Source of the DNA: Angustibacter luteus
GTDB taxonomy: Bacteria > Actinomycetota > Actinomycetes > Actinomycetales > Angustibacteraceae
Length of the DNA stretch: 64,000 nt
Direction: 5' to 3'
NCBI RefSeq assembly: GCF_039541115.1
Contig: NZ_BAABFP010000007.1
Coordinates: 148,199-212,198 of the forward strand
Shown here: positions 1 to 10,539 of the stretch, one piece after another
Layout of the letters: every line of letters begins with the position of its first letter
Position numbering within the stretch: position 1 is the stretch's first letter
Made by a program: the position numbers and the translations under genes
The notes under the pieces: model-generated
The model's database searches: none
What the model was told of the DNA's origin: nothing
What the model saw: only the letters and a program-made list of their open reading frames with translations

Positions 1-128
1 GGAGCACCTATCGTCATGAAGGTGACCTGACGGGCAGATCGGGCACTTCGCTCAGGTTCGCGGCCCGGACGCCGACGGGACAAGGAGATGTGACTGACAT
101 CGGGATCTGAGTCCTGGGGAGCCCCTGC

Positions 129-1670
129 ATGCGAACGTTCGCCCGCCGTCCTGTGCACGCCGTGGTCGTGGTCCTCGCGGTCTGCGCCAGTGTGCTGCTG
201 GCCACCACCAACGCGTCGGCCTCGCCGTTGAGCGAGGGCAGGCTGCCCACGTTCGGCAAGGCGATCGAGGGGTACGCGCCGTACCAGCCCCAGCTGACCT
301 GCTCCGCCGGCGCCCAGAAGGGTGCGGTGCTGATGTCCCGTTGGCTGCTCAAGCGCTACCCGGGCAGCTCGTCGTCCGGGATCATGCGCGGGTGCACCGT
401 CGGGTCCCGCAGCGAGCACAAGGACGGGCGCGCGTTCGACTGGCACGTGGACTTCCGCACCAAGAAGGGCAAGGCGCAGGGGCTGGCGTTCCTCAACCTG
501 GCCCGGGCCACGGACCGGTACGGCAACCAGCACGCCATCGCCCGTCGGCTGGGCATCATGTACATCATCTGGAACGACCGGATCTACTCGGCCAGCAACG
601 GCTTCCACGCCCGCCCGTACCGCAACGGCGCCTGCCCGCCGGGCCCGCTGTCGAAGTGCAGCTCGACGCTGCGGCACCGCGACCACATGCACATCTCGCT
701 GGGCTGGTCCGGCGCCAAGGCGGTCACCTCGTTCTTCGACGGCACCGTCGCCGGCGTCACCTTCGGGCCGCGGCCGGTCCTGAACCAGGTCAAGCACCCC
801 GTGGTCACCGTTCGGGTGCCTGCGACCGAGAAGCTCGTGCACACCGAGTTCGCGCTGCGCAAGGGCACGAAGTACCGCCTGGTCGCCACCGGCTACTACC
901 GCGCGGCGGCCGGCACCAGGCTCGCCGACGCCGGTTGCTCCTGGCGCAACGACAACGACCTCGGCTGGTCCCCCCAGGCCCAGCAGACGACCTCCACCAC
1001 CAAGCTCAAGCTGAGGGTCGGTACGTCGGCGGGCTGGGCTCCGGCCCGCGGGCTGGGCCGCTGCGACACGACGTCGCACACGTACGTCTGGGACTACACG
1101 CCGTCCGTCACGGCGCCGATGACGCTGTCGATCGATGACGGGCTGCTGACCAACAACAGCGGTGGGCTGACCCTGCGGGTGCTGCGCGCCGGCGCCTCCA
1201 CGGCGGCCTACACGACGACCGTCCCTGCCGCGCCGAAGGCACCCACGACGGCGTACTCCGCCCCGAGCGGACCGGAGCTGACGGCTCCCGAGACCGTCCC
1301 GGTGGACGCCGTCCACGGCGGGCGCAGCGCCGGTTGGCTGCGGGCCGGTCAGCCGTACACGCTCACGGTCTCCGGCACCTGGCGGGCCGGCGAGGGACTG
1401 CTCGCGGACGCGGAGTGCACGAAGGCCCCGACCGGTCAGTGGGCGCTGCAGCGCTCGTCCGACCCGCTGCACCCGGCGCTGGACAGCTACGACCTGTTCG
1501 CGAACGGCACCGCCGTCGTGCCGGACGTCGCGGGTTGCCAGTCGAGCCACACGTACACCTACACGTACGTGCCCGCCCAGGACACCCGGCTGTCGCTCGC
1601 GGTGTGGGACACCGCGAGCAGCGACGACAGCGGTGCCCTGGCGGTGCAGGTCGAGCCGCGGGTCAGCTGA
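129..1670 (+). CDS. Secreted M15-like (LAS superfamily) peptidase domain protein with duplicated C-terminal domains
   Basis: 513 residues. An N-terminal signal peptide (about 1-31, cleavage after ASA) points to export. Residues 55-200 resemble the M15/VanY-like fold (ARB_07466-type domain): SEHKDGRAFDWH gives probable zinc ligands H97 and D104, and HRDHMHIS at 183-190 supplies the last histidine (H188). Such domains usually cut peptidoglycan peptides. After residue 205 there are two related beta-rich repeats (about 225-355 and 385-510), each with a pattern like RAGxGxLADAxC and a second Cys near SHTY, suggesting disulfide-stabilised binding domains. ATG is preceded by GGGGAG about 8 nt upstream. 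The 128 bases before it hold no gene I recognise. It converges on the VIT1-like gene. The substrate is inferred, not shown. Confidence 0.75.
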   Translation: MRTFARRPVHAVVVVLAVCASVLLATTNASASPLSEGRLPTFGKAIEGYAPYQPQLTCSAGAQKGAVLMSRWLLKRYPGSSSSGIMRGCTVGSRSEHKDGRAFDWHVDFRTKKGKAQGLAFLNLARATDRYGNQHAIARRLGIMYIIWNDRIYSASNGFHARPYRNGACPPGPLSKCSSTLRHRDHMHISLGWSGAKAVTSFFDGTVAGVTFGPRPVLNQVKHPVVTVRVPATEKLVHTEFALRKGTKYRLVATGYYRAAAGTRLADAGCSWRNDNDLGWSPQAQQTTSTTKLKLRVGTSAGWAPARGLGRCDTTSHTYVWDYTPSVTAPMTLSIDDGLLTNNSGGLTLRVLRAGASTAAYTTTVPAAPKAPTTAYSAPSGPELTAPETVPVDAVHGGRSAGWLRAGQPYTLTVSGTWRAGEGLLADAECTKAPTGQWALQRSSDPLHPALDSYDLFANGTAVVPDVAGCQSSHTYTYTYVPAQDTRLSLAVWDTASSDDSGALAVQVEPRVS

Positions 1671-1688
1671 GGGCGCGGCTGGCCCCGC

Positions 1689-2417
1689 TCAGAGCTGCAC
1701 GCCGCCGACGAGCAGGCCGATGCCGTAGGTGACGGCCATGGCCAGCGCGCCACCGATCACGTTGCGGCGCATGGCCCGCAGCCGGTCGGCGTTGCCGATC
1801 CGGGCCGACAGCCAGCCGGTCAGCGCGAGGGCGAGCACCACGGCCACGAAGGTCACGGGCACGCGCAGGGCGACCGGCGGGAGCAGGATCGCGAGCATCG
1901 GCAGCAGCGCGCCGACGACGAAGGACGACGCGGACGCCGCCGCCGCGTGCCAGGGGTTGGTCAGGTCGTCGGGGTCCAGTCCGAGCTCGGCGTCCACGTG
2001 GGCGGCGAACGCGTCGTGCTCGGTCAGCTCCTCGGCGACCTCACGGGCCAGGTCGGCCGACAGGCCCTTCTCCTGGTAGATCCCGGTCAGCTCGTCGAGC
2101 TCCTCGGCCGGCATCTCGCGCAGCTCGCGGCGTTCCTGCTCGAGCAGCGCGAGCTCGGTGTCGCGTTGCGTGCTGACCGAGACGTACTCGCCGGCGGCCA
2201 TCGACAGGGCGCCGGCCACCAGGCCCGCGACACCGGCGGTGACGATCGTCTGGCGCTCGGTGGTGGCGCCCGCCACACCGACGACGATGCCGGCCACCGA
2301 CACGATGCCGTCGTTGGCGCCGAGCACGGCTGCGCGCAACCAGTTGAGCTGGGCGCCGATCGACTGGCTGTGCTCCTCGCCGGGGTGGGCTCGGACGGGC
2401 TGCGCTGCACTGCTCAC
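1689..2417 (-). CDS. VIT1/CCC1 family iron/manganese transporter
   Basis: 242 residues. The N-terminal segment NWLRAAVLGANDGIVSVAGI is the typical first helix of VIT1/CCC1 transporters. It is followed by LVAGALSMAAGEYVSVSTQRD, an acidic cytosolic middle (about 85-150, many E and D) and three further hydrophobic helices. The family moves Fe2+ or Mn2+ across membranes. Start chosen as GTG at 2417 because a TACGAT hexamer lies exactly 6 nt upstream on the minus strand, the spacing of a leaderless promoter. A second in-frame GTG at 2453 is possible. Ferritin lies directly upstream on the same strand, so this looks like an iron handling pair, perhaps with its own promoter and an iron-box-like dyad between them. 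Confidence 0.8.
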   Translation of the reverse strand: MSSAAQPVRAHPGEEHSQSIGAQLNWLRAAVLGANDGIVSVAGIVVGVAGATTERQTIVTAGVAGLVAGALSMAAGEYVSVSTQRDTELALLEQERRELREMPAEELDELTGIYQEKGLSADLAREVAEELTEHDAFAAHVDAELGLDPDDLTNPWHAAAASASSFVVGALLPMLAILLPPVALRVPVTFVAVVLALALTGWLSARIGNADRLRAMRRNVIGGALAMAVTYGIGLLVGGVQL

Positions 2418-2423
2418 CGAGGC

Positions 2424-2429
2424 ATCGTA
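2424..2429 (-). promoter_or_regulatory. -10 element of the VIT1-like gene (leaderless)
   Basis: TACGAT on the minus strand, 6 nt before GTG 2417, which places the transcription start on the start codon itself. Confidence 0.5.
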
Positions 2430-2458
2430 GTTCGTGGTCGAAGCGTCAGCCACGAAGG

Positions 2459-2472
2459 AAAGGCTTGCCTCA
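2459..2472 (-). promoter_or_regulatory. Possible DtxR/IdeR iron box
   Basis: Minus-strand TGAGGCAAGCCTTT contains the perfect dyad AGGCAAGCCT and resembles the half-symmetric core of DtxR/IdeR boxes (TTAGG...CCTAA). It sits between ferritin and the VIT1-like gene, about 42-55 nt upstream of the predicted start of the latter. Context supports iron control but the match to the full 19-bp consensus is partial. Confidence 0.35.
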
Positions 2473-2488
2473 GAACGGATCTGGCTGC

Positions 2489-3016
2489 CTAGAGCGCGCC
2501 ACCGGCCGCGGCCGGGGCGGTCGGGTCGGCCTGCGCGCCGGCCATCTCGCGGGCCACGAAGTCCTCGAGGTGGAACAGGTTGTCGCCGGCCCGGCGGGCG
2601 ATCGCGAGCAGCGTCGTCATGGACGCGACCTCCTCGACCTGCTCCTTCAGGAACCACTGCATGAACTGCTCACCGCGGTAGTCGCCTTCGTCCCGCGCGG
2701 TCCGGGCGAGCGCCTCGATCTGTCCGGTGACGACGCGCTCCTGGTTCAGCGCCAGCTCGATGGGGGCGATCACGTCCTCGAAGTCGCTGGTCACGTCGTC
2801 CACCCCCGGGACGAGGACCTTGGCGTCACTGTCGAGCAGGTACTGCACCATCATCATCGCGTGGTTGCGCTCCTCGACGGCCTGCGCGTAGAAGTGCGCG
2901 GCCAGCTGGGGCATGTCGAAGTCGTCGAACCACACGGCGACGGCGACGTACTGCTGCGACGCGGTGAACTCGTGACGGATCTGCTGACGCAGGAGGTCGA
3001 GGAAGGCGTTTCCCAT
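2489..3016 (-). CDS. Ferritin (iron storage protein)
   Basis: 175 residues, the normal ferritin length, closest in style to mycobacterial BfrB. Ferroxidase-centre residues are visible: E16 (RHEFTASQQY), Y23, E49 and H52 (EERNHAMMM), E93, and Q126/E129 (KEQVEEV). The protein would assemble as a 24-mer that oxidises Fe2+ and stores Fe3+. The last 20 residues are Ala/Pro rich. ATG at 3016 lies 7 nt after TAGGCT on the minus strand, so the transcript is probably leaderless. It is followed after 71 nt by the VIT1-like transporter on the same strand, a sensible iron-homeostasis pair. Confidence 0.92.
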   Translation of the reverse strand: MGNAFLDLLRQQIRHEFTASQQYVAVAVWFDDFDMPQLAAHFYAQAVEERNHAMMMVQYLLDSDAKVLVPGVDDVTSDFEDVIAPIELALNQERVVTGQIEALARTARDEGDYRGEQFMQWFLKEQVEEVASMTTLLAIARRAGDNLFHLEDFVAREMAGAQADPTAPAAAGGAL

Positions 3017-3023
3017 GCCGGCG

Positions 3024-3029
3024 AGCCTA
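3024..3029 (-). promoter_or_regulatory. -10 element of ferritin (leaderless)
   Basis: TAGGCT on the minus strand, 7 nt upstream of ATG 3016. It also lies just before the 3' end of the upstream acyltransferase gene. Confidence 0.5.
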
Positions 3030-3040
3030 GTGGGCGGGCG

Positions 3041-5212
3041 TCAGCCCAGTGCCTGGGCCAGGCGCTGGCCGACGGCCGGGGCGAGCGACTTGCTGAAGCT
3101 CGCGGTCAGGTGGTGGTGGTCGCGGTAGAGCACGACTCCCTGCTGGGTCACCACCGGGCAGCTGGCGGTCGGGCATACCAGGTCGGTGAGGTCGAGCGTG
3201 GACACGCGCGGGCTGGCCGCCACCTCGGCGCGCAGCAGCTCGGCGTCGAGGTGCGTGTGCCCGGCCCGAGCGAACGCGCAGGCGGCCGGGTTCGCGGGGT
3301 GCTTGGACAGGCACGTCGGGACGTCGACGCCGGGCCGAGGCGTGTCCTGCAGGACGACCACCCGGGGCACGTCCGGGAGCGCAGCGACCGTGCGTGCCAT
3401 CCCGGCCTGCCAGCGTGCACCGAGCTGGCCGGTGGGGACCCGTGCGCCGGACGCCGTCCGGGCGTCCCTCGTGTAGATCATGTACCGGCCGACGAAGACG
3501 GCGTCCAGGCCCTTGATGGCGGCCAGCCGCGTGAGCATGGTGTGCCGCCACGTCGGGCAGTTGGCGTACACCGCCTGCAGCGACGGCGACCAGACGGGCA
3601 CGTCGACCGGGGCGCAGGCGCTCTTCGCGAAGTAGTAGAGGGTCCAGCCGTTGTCCTTGGCGGCCTGCACGAAAGCCGGCAACCACTGGGCCGCGTGCGA
3701 GTCACCGATCAGCGCGATGGTCCTGGTGCCGTGCGGTGCGCCGTACCGGCAGGCCGTCGTCGGTGGTACCTGGTCGCGTGGGTAGCCGATGTAGCAGGCG
3801 TTTCCGTTCGGCGGGAAGTCCGCTCGGGCCTCCTGCACGGTCATCGGGCTGGGGGCGGTCGCCGTCGGCCGTCCGGCGCTCGTCGGTGCCGTCGCGGAGG
3901 CGGCAGCCATCGCAGCCGCGGGCGGCGTCGCTGCGGGCACCGCGAGGCCGTACCCGGTGGGGATGGCCTCAACCTGTGCGGCGACGGGCAGGGTCAGCGA
4001 GGCCGCCGCCACCAAGGAGCCGACGACGAGCCCGGCGCCCACGGCTGCGGTCCGCAGCCGGGAGACCCGCAACCACGGCAGGGCGCGGGCCGGCTGCTCG
4101 ACAAGCTGGTGCGACACCACGGCCAGGGCGAGCGAGACCAGCACGACGAGGAGCGTGACCGGGGCGGTCAGCCGCGGGGCGCCGTCATCACTGCCCGCCG
4201 GCACCGTCCCCCAGCGGGCCGCCACGAGGACCAGGCACGGCCAGTGCCACAGGTACCAGGCGTACGACGTCCGGCCGACGAACCGCAGCGGCGCGATTCG
4301 CAGCAGGCGCGGCACCGCGGCGACGTACATCCGTGCCCCCGACACGACCAGCAGGACGGTCCCCACCACGGGCACCAGCGCGGCGGTGCCAGGGAACGGG
4401 GTCTGCTCGTCCATCACGACCGCGGAGGCCACCACCAGCGCGAGCCCCAGGTAGCCGGCGAGCACCGCGGGGAGCCGACCCAGCCGGGGCAGCGCGGGTC
4501 TGGCCAGCGCGGCACCGGCGCCGGCGGCCAGCTCCCAGGCCCGGGTGTGCAGACCGAAGTACGCGAACGAGCCGTCCCCACCGACCCACCAGGAGACGGC
4601 CAGCGACCCGCCGCCGAGGACGGCGAGCGCGAGCACGATCCGGCGCCGCGCGACGACCCAGCGCCGGGCGGCCAGCCCGCCGGCGCCGGCCACGCAGATC
4701 AGCAGCAGCGGCCAGACCAGGTAGAACTGCTCCTCGACGGCCAGCGACCAGTAGTGCAGCACCGGGCTCTTCGCGGTGTCCGCCATGTACTGCGTGGACT
4801 CCATCGCGAAGTGCCAGTTGGCGACGCCCAGGGCGGCGCTCGACACGTCCCCGCCGACCGCACCCCGGTCGACGGCCGGCACCAGGAAGAAGGCGGCCGC
4901 GGTGGTGGCGACCAGGACGAGCGCGGACAGCGGCAGCAGGCGACGGATCCGCCGGGCGTAGAAGCCGGACAGTGAGATCCGCCCGGTGCTCTGCAGCTCG
5001 TCGACCAGCAGGCCGGTGATCAGGAACCCGGACAGCACGAAGAAGACGTCGACCCCGACGAACCCGCCGGACACGAAGGGCACGCCGGCGTGGAAGGCCA
5101 CGACGAGACCGACGGCGAGCGCCCGCAGGCCCTCGATGTCACCGCGGTACCGCGGCGACAGCTGGCGCGCTCGTCGCCTCGCGGTACGGCTGGACGGGTC
5201 TGCAGGAGACAT
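3041..5212 (-). CDS. OafA/YrhL-type acyltransferase with C-terminal SGNH domain
   Basis: 723 residues. The N-terminal half is an acyltransferase_3 membrane domain: RGDIEGLRALAVGLVVAFHA at the start, then FFVLSGFLIT and about ten hydrophobic helices. After a Pro/Ala/Thr-rich linker (about 440-480) comes a periplasmic-side SGNH esterase/transferase domain with GDSHAAQW near residue 500 (nucleophile Ser) and a DHHHLT block near 697 (Asp-His). This two-domain layout O-acetylates cell-wall polysaccharides or glycans, with the membrane half bringing the acyl group across. ATG at 5212 is the first start before the conserved YRGDIEGLRA; no strong ribosome site is visible. Divergent from typA. The acceptor glycan is unknown. 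Confidence 0.87.
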   Translation of the reverse strand: MSPADPSSRTARRRARQLSPRYRGDIEGLRALAVGLVVAFHAGVPFVSGGFVGVDVFFVLSGFLITGLLVDELQSTGRISLSGFYARRIRRLLPLSALVLVATTAAAFFLVPAVDRGAVGGDVSSAALGVANWHFAMESTQYMADTAKSPVLHYWSLAVEEQFYLVWPLLLICVAGAGGLAARRWVVARRRIVLALAVLGGGSLAVSWWVGGDGSFAYFGLHTRAWELAAGAGAALARPALPRLGRLPAVLAGYLGLALVVASAVVMDEQTPFPGTAALVPVVGTVLLVVSGARMYVAAVPRLLRIAPLRFVGRTSYAWYLWHWPCLVLVAARWGTVPAGSDDGAPRLTAPVTLLVVLVSLALAVVSHQLVEQPARALPWLRVSRLRTAAVGAGLVVGSLVAAASLTLPVAAQVEAIPTGYGLAVPAATPPAAAMAAASATAPTSAGRPTATAPSPMTVQEARADFPPNGNACYIGYPRDQVPPTTACRYGAPHGTRTIALIGDSHAAQWLPAFVQAAKDNGWTLYYFAKSACAPVDVPVWSPSLQAVYANCPTWRHTMLTRLAAIKGLDAVFVGRYMIYTRDARTASGARVPTGQLGARWQAGMARTVAALPDVPRVVVLQDTPRPGVDVPTCLSKHPANPAACAFARAGHTHLDAELLRAEVAASPRVSTLDLTDLVCPTASCPVVTQQGVVLYRDHHHLTASFSKSLAPAVGQRLAQALG

Positions 5213-5259
5213 CGAAGTCCATGATGCCCGAGTAGCCCGCCGTATCCCTGTTCGCGCGT

Positions 5260-5288
5260 GCCGTGGCACGGCGCGGCGCCGGTAGACT
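5260..5288 (+). promoter_or_regulatory. typA promoter with operator-like dyad
   Basis: A -10-like TAGACT lies at 5283-5288. Just upstream, GCCGTG-G-CACGGC (5260-5272) is a perfect 6-bp dyad around one base, covering the expected -35 region. No known factor is assigned. Confidence 0.35.
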
Positions 5289-5323
5289 GCGTCGACTCCC
5301 CGAACCGGACAGGACGTACCTTC

Positions 5324-7210
<1,887 letters not shown>

Positions 7211-7520
7211 CCGAGCCTGCCGGCCGAAGGCCCCCGCGTCCTGCCCGGAGTGATCAACAACGGCCGGCCGGCGGGGCCGCCGGGGGCAGTCGATGCCCGA
7301 GATGTCCGATCTCGGGGTGCCCCATTCGTGGTCGAACCAGGTCACGAACGGGTGTCGGCGTAGTCTCGAGCCGAACCCCGACGAAACCTGACGAGCGCAC
7401 CCAGGTCGCGGCGCGGTCACGATTGGGCAACGTAGGCCCTCACGTGTTGCAGCGCTCGTGCCTGGTTGGCATAGAGTCCACACGGCTTGAGAGCGTCCCC
7501 CACGGAAAGGCACCTTCCCC
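7211..7520 (+). other. 310-nt intergenic region before the peptide ABC operon
   Basis: No gene seen. It holds a perfect 8-bp hairpin CCCGAGAT-gtccg-ATCTCGGG at 7296-7316, possibly the typA terminator or an operator. A loose promoter candidate is TTGCAG (7447-7452) with CATAGA 17 nt later. A ribosome site GGAAAGG lies before ATG 7521. Confidence 0.4.
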
Positions 7521-8516
7521 ATGACCATTGCGTCGCAGTCCCTTGACCAGGAGACGCATGTCACTGAGGGTGCCGCCGGCATCGAGGGCCGGTCGCCGTC
7601 GCAGATCGCCTGGGGTCGACTGAAGCGCGACCGCGTGGGAATGATCAGCCTGCTCGTCGTCACGCTGTACGTCGTCATCGCGCTGCTCGCGCCGGTCATC
7701 ACCCGGCTGCTGGGCGTCGACGCGAAGTACCACACCGACCTGATCGGTGACGGCGGCATGCCGAAGGCGTCGTCCTGGCTCAACCAGGGCATCTCCACCA
7801 CGCACCTGCTGGGCATCGAGCCCGAGACCGGCCGCGACATCCTCGCCGAGCTCCTGTACGGCAGCCGGGTGTCCCTGCTGGTCGCCTTCTCGGCGACGCT
7901 GCTCACCGTGGTCATCGGCGTCGTCCTCGGCATCGTCGCCGGGTACAGCGGCGGCTGGCTCGACACCCTGCTGGGCCGCACGATGGACCTCATCCTGTGC
8001 GTTCCCCAGCTGGTGCTGCTGATCTCGCTGAGCCCGCTGGTGCTGAACGCGCTGGACAGCCGCTTCGGCATCGACGGCAACTCCGCCCGGTTGATCTACC
8101 TGATCGCCGTCTTCGGCATCTTCGGCTGGCCGTACCTGGCCCGCATCATCCGCGGCCAGGTGCTGAGCCTGCGGGAGCGGGAGTTCGTCGAGGCCGCGGT
8201 CTCGATCGGGGCCTCGACCCGGCGGATCCTCTTCAAGGAGATCCTCCCGAACCTCTGGGTGCCGATCCTCGTCTACTCCTCGCTGCTGCTGCCGTCGTAC
8301 ATCAGTGCGGAGGCCGCGCTGTCGTTCCTGGGCGTCGGCGTCGCGGAGCCGACGGTGACCTGGGGCAACATGCTGTCGAACTCGGTGAAGTACTACCAGG
8401 TCGTGCCGCTGTACCTGTTCATCCCGGGTATGGCGCTGTTCCTGCTGGTGCTCGCGTTCAACCTTCTCGGCGACTCGATCCGAGATGCGCTCGACCCGAG
8501 GGCGGGCCGCTCCTAG
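7521..8516 (+). CDS. Dipeptide/oligopeptide ABC transporter permease (DppC/OppC type)
   Basis: 331 residues. After a cytosolic tail of about 38 residues come the first membrane helix (GMISLLVVTLYVVIALLAPVI) and the C-type N-terminal domain. The BPD_transp_1 core has five further helices and an EAA loop (EFVEAAVSIGASTRRILFKEILPN) that docks on the ATPases. It forms the membrane channel with the OppB-type partner encoded at 10540. GGAAAGG precedes the ATG. This gene heads the operon, ahead of the binding protein, which is unusual because C-type permeases normally follow B-type ones. Confidence 0.9.
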   Translation: MTIASQSLDQETHVTEGAAGIEGRSPSQIAWGRLKRDRVGMISLLVVTLYVVIALLAPVITRLLGVDAKYHTDLIGDGGMPKASSWLNQGISTTHLLGIEPETGRDILAELLYGSRVSLLVAFSATLLTVVIGVVLGIVAGYSGGWLDTLLGRTMDLILCVPQLVLLISLSPLVLNALDSRFGIDGNSARLIYLIAVFGIFGWPYLARIIRGQVLSLREREFVEAAVSIGASTRRILFKEILPNLWVPILVYSSLLLPSYISAEAALSFLGVGVAEPTVTWGNMLSNSVKYYQVVPLYLFIPGMALFLLVLAFNLLGDSIRDALDPRAGRS

Positions 8517-8634
8517 CGGCGAGAGCCCGAACCATCCACAAACTCCCCGGCTACTCGCCGGGAGCGGCCTACCGCACGCGGCGGGCCGGACGGGCCGAGC
8601 AAAAGTCTCGGCTCATCGACCAGGAGGAGAAAAC

Positions 8635-10392
8635 ATGGGCAAGGCCAAGACCGGTCTTCGCTTTGTGGCCCTGGCCTCGGTTGGCGCTTTGGCGCTGGCC
8701 GCGTGCGGCGGGGGCGACGACGGAGACAGTGCAACCGGGTCGAACAACAGCGGCAACAAGGGTGGCACCCTGACCATCCTCACGAACGCTGAGCAGTTCA
8801 ACCACCTCGACCCTCAGCGGAACTACACCGGTGAGGACCTTGCTTTCTCGAGCGCGTACTTCGCTCGCACGCTCACCGCGTACAAGATGAGCCCGAACGG
8901 CGACGCCGCCGGCCAGCTCGTCGGTGACCTCGCGACGGACACCGGCAAGGCGACCGAAGAGGGCAAGACCTGGGCCTTCACGCTGCGTGACGGCGTCAAG
9001 TGGGAGGACGGCTCGGACGTCACCTGCGCCGACGTCAAGTACGGCGTGTCCCGTACCTTCGCGCAGACCGTCATCACCGACGGTCCGACCTACGCGATCA
9101 GCCTCCTGGACATCCCGAAGGACAAGGACGGCAACTCGACCTACAAGGGCCCGTACGAGACCTCGAAGAACGACACCGGGGCCTTCGACAAGGCTGTCGA
9201 GTGCTCCGCCGACGGCAAGACCATCACCTTCCACCTCGCGAAGCCGGCCGGTGACTTCAACTACACCGTCACCCTCTCCGCGTTCGCTCCGGTGCCGAAG
9301 GCCAAGGACAAGGGCGAGAAGTACGACGACGCCGTCGTCTCGAACGGTCCCTACAAGATCGCCGAGTACACCAAGGGTCAGCAGCTGGTCCTGGAGCGCA
9401 ACACCAACTGGAGCGCCGCCAGCGACAGCTACCGTCCGGCCCTGCCGGACAAGGTCGTCGTGAAGTTCTCGATCGAGACCACCACGATCGACCAGCGCAT
9501 GATGGCCGACTCGGGCGAGGACCAGACCGCGATCTCGCGTGACAACCTCGACACCGCGTCGCTCACCTCGGTGTTCAACGACGCTCGCTTCGAGTCGCGT
9601 CGGGTCAACGAGTTCGACCCGTACTCGCGCTACATCGCGATCAACGTCAACAAGGTCCCGAACGTCAAGCAGCGTCAGGCGATCGTCGTGGCTGCTGACC
9701 GTGCGGCCATGCGCACCATCTCCGGCGGTGCCTTCGCCGGTGACCTGGCCGACGGTGTCATCAAGCCCAACCTGCCCGCCGACTACGCCAAGTCGGGTAT
9801 GTGGGACGGCATGTACGGCGGTCAGGTTCCGGACACCGGCAACCCCGACCTCGCCAAGAAGCTGATCTCCGAGTCGGGTGCTCCGATGCCGACGCTCACC
9901 TACCAGTACGGCAAGACCCCGGTCGCCGACAAGGCCGCTGCCTCGCTGCAGTCGTCCCTCGCCCGCGCCGGGATCAAGCTGAAGCTGTCGGCTCTGCCCC
10001 CGGGCGAGTACTACTCGATCGTCCAGGACCCGACCAAGGAAGAGGCTCTTGCTTCCGCTGGCTGGGGCCCGGACTGGCTGAACGCCTCCACGGTCATCCC
10101 GGAGCTGTTCACCAAGGCCGGTGGCTTCGACCTCTCCCGTGCGGACGACAAGGCGTTCACCGCCAAGTCCGACGCTGCCAAGGGTGAGACCGACCGCGCC
10201 AAGCAGGGCGACCTGTGGAAGGAGCTCAACAAGGAGGCCATGCAGCAGGCCTGGGTCCTCCCGACCCGGTTCGGCCGCGAGCAGCGCCTTGCTGGCTCCA
10301 AGGTGGGTAACGTCTCCGGTGACGGTGGCAAGGTTTACGTGTGGGCTCCCTACGGCTCCTGGAGCTACGGGGACCTGTACGTCAAGAAGTGA
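8635..10392 (+). CDS. Extracellular solute-binding lipoprotein, family 5 (peptide importer)
   Basis: 585 residues. It starts with a lipoprotein signal whose lipobox is LALAAC (Cys about residue 24), followed by a Gly/Asp/Ser linker. The SBP_bac_5 fold is indicated by FNHLDPQRNY, a TWAFTLRDGVKWEDG segment and typical downstream blocks. It captures peptides outside the membrane for the permeases at 7521 and 10540. GGAGGAG precedes ATG 8635, a very strong ribosome site. Codon use is noticeably less extreme in GC3 than its neighbours, as expected for a highly expressed binding protein. A strong hairpin follows the gene. Confidence 0.92.
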   Translation: MGKAKTGLRFVALASVGALALAACGGGDDGDSATGSNNSGNKGGTLTILTNAEQFNHLDPQRNYTGEDLAFSSAYFARTLTAYKMSPNGDAAGQLVGDLATDTGKATEEGKTWAFTLRDGVKWEDGSDVTCADVKYGVSRTFAQTVITDGPTYAISLLDIPKDKDGNSTYKGPYETSKNDTGAFDKAVECSADGKTITFHLAKPAGDFNYTVTLSAFAPVPKAKDKGEKYDDAVVSNGPYKIAEYTKGQQLVLERNTNWSAASDSYRPALPDKVVVKFSIETTTIDQRMMADSGEDQTAISRDNLDTASLTSVFNDARFESRRVNEFDPYSRYIAINVNKVPNVKQRQAIVVAADRAAMRTISGGAFAGDLADGVIKPNLPADYAKSGMWDGMYGGQVPDTGNPDLAKKLISESGAPMPTLTYQYGKTPVADKAAASLQSSLARAGIKLKLSALPPGEYYSIVQDPTKEEALASAGWGPDWLNASTVIPELFTKAGGFDLSRADDKAFTAKSDAAKGETDRAKQGDLWKELNKEAMQQAWVLPTRFGREQRLAGSKVGNVSGDGGKVYVWAPYGSWSYGDLYVKK

Positions 10393-10396
10393 TCTT

Positions 10397-10484
10397 CAGC
10401 TCCTGAGCTGAAAGGCTCCTGAGCCGAGACCGCTTCACCGTTCGACCAGGTTTCCGGGGGCGGGTGCAACCCACCCGCCCCCGG
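10397..10484 (+). terminator. Intercistronic hairpin cluster after the binding protein
   Basis: Two small hairpins sharing GCTCCTGAGC (10397-10410 and 10414-10425) are followed by a perfect 13-bp stem, CCGGGGGCGGGTG / CACCCGCCCCCGG (10454-10466 and 10472-10484), with a 5-nt loop. There is no T-run. It probably stabilises or partially terminates the binding-protein mRNA. Confidence 0.6.
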
Positions 10485-10539
10485 GGACCGGACCGGGCCA
10501 CGCGCCCGGTTTACCGCTGCCCAGAATCCGGAGGCTTCC

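Noticed and set aside
2465..4975. 836-residue plus-strand open frame opposite ferritin and the acyltransferase
   Set aside because: No recognisable domain, composition of an antisense frame, and both minus-strand genes are clearly real.
8550..8575. Hairpin between the C permease and the binding-protein gene
   Set aside because: The 8-bp stem has a bulge and no T-run; the operon clearly continues, so it is not called a terminator.
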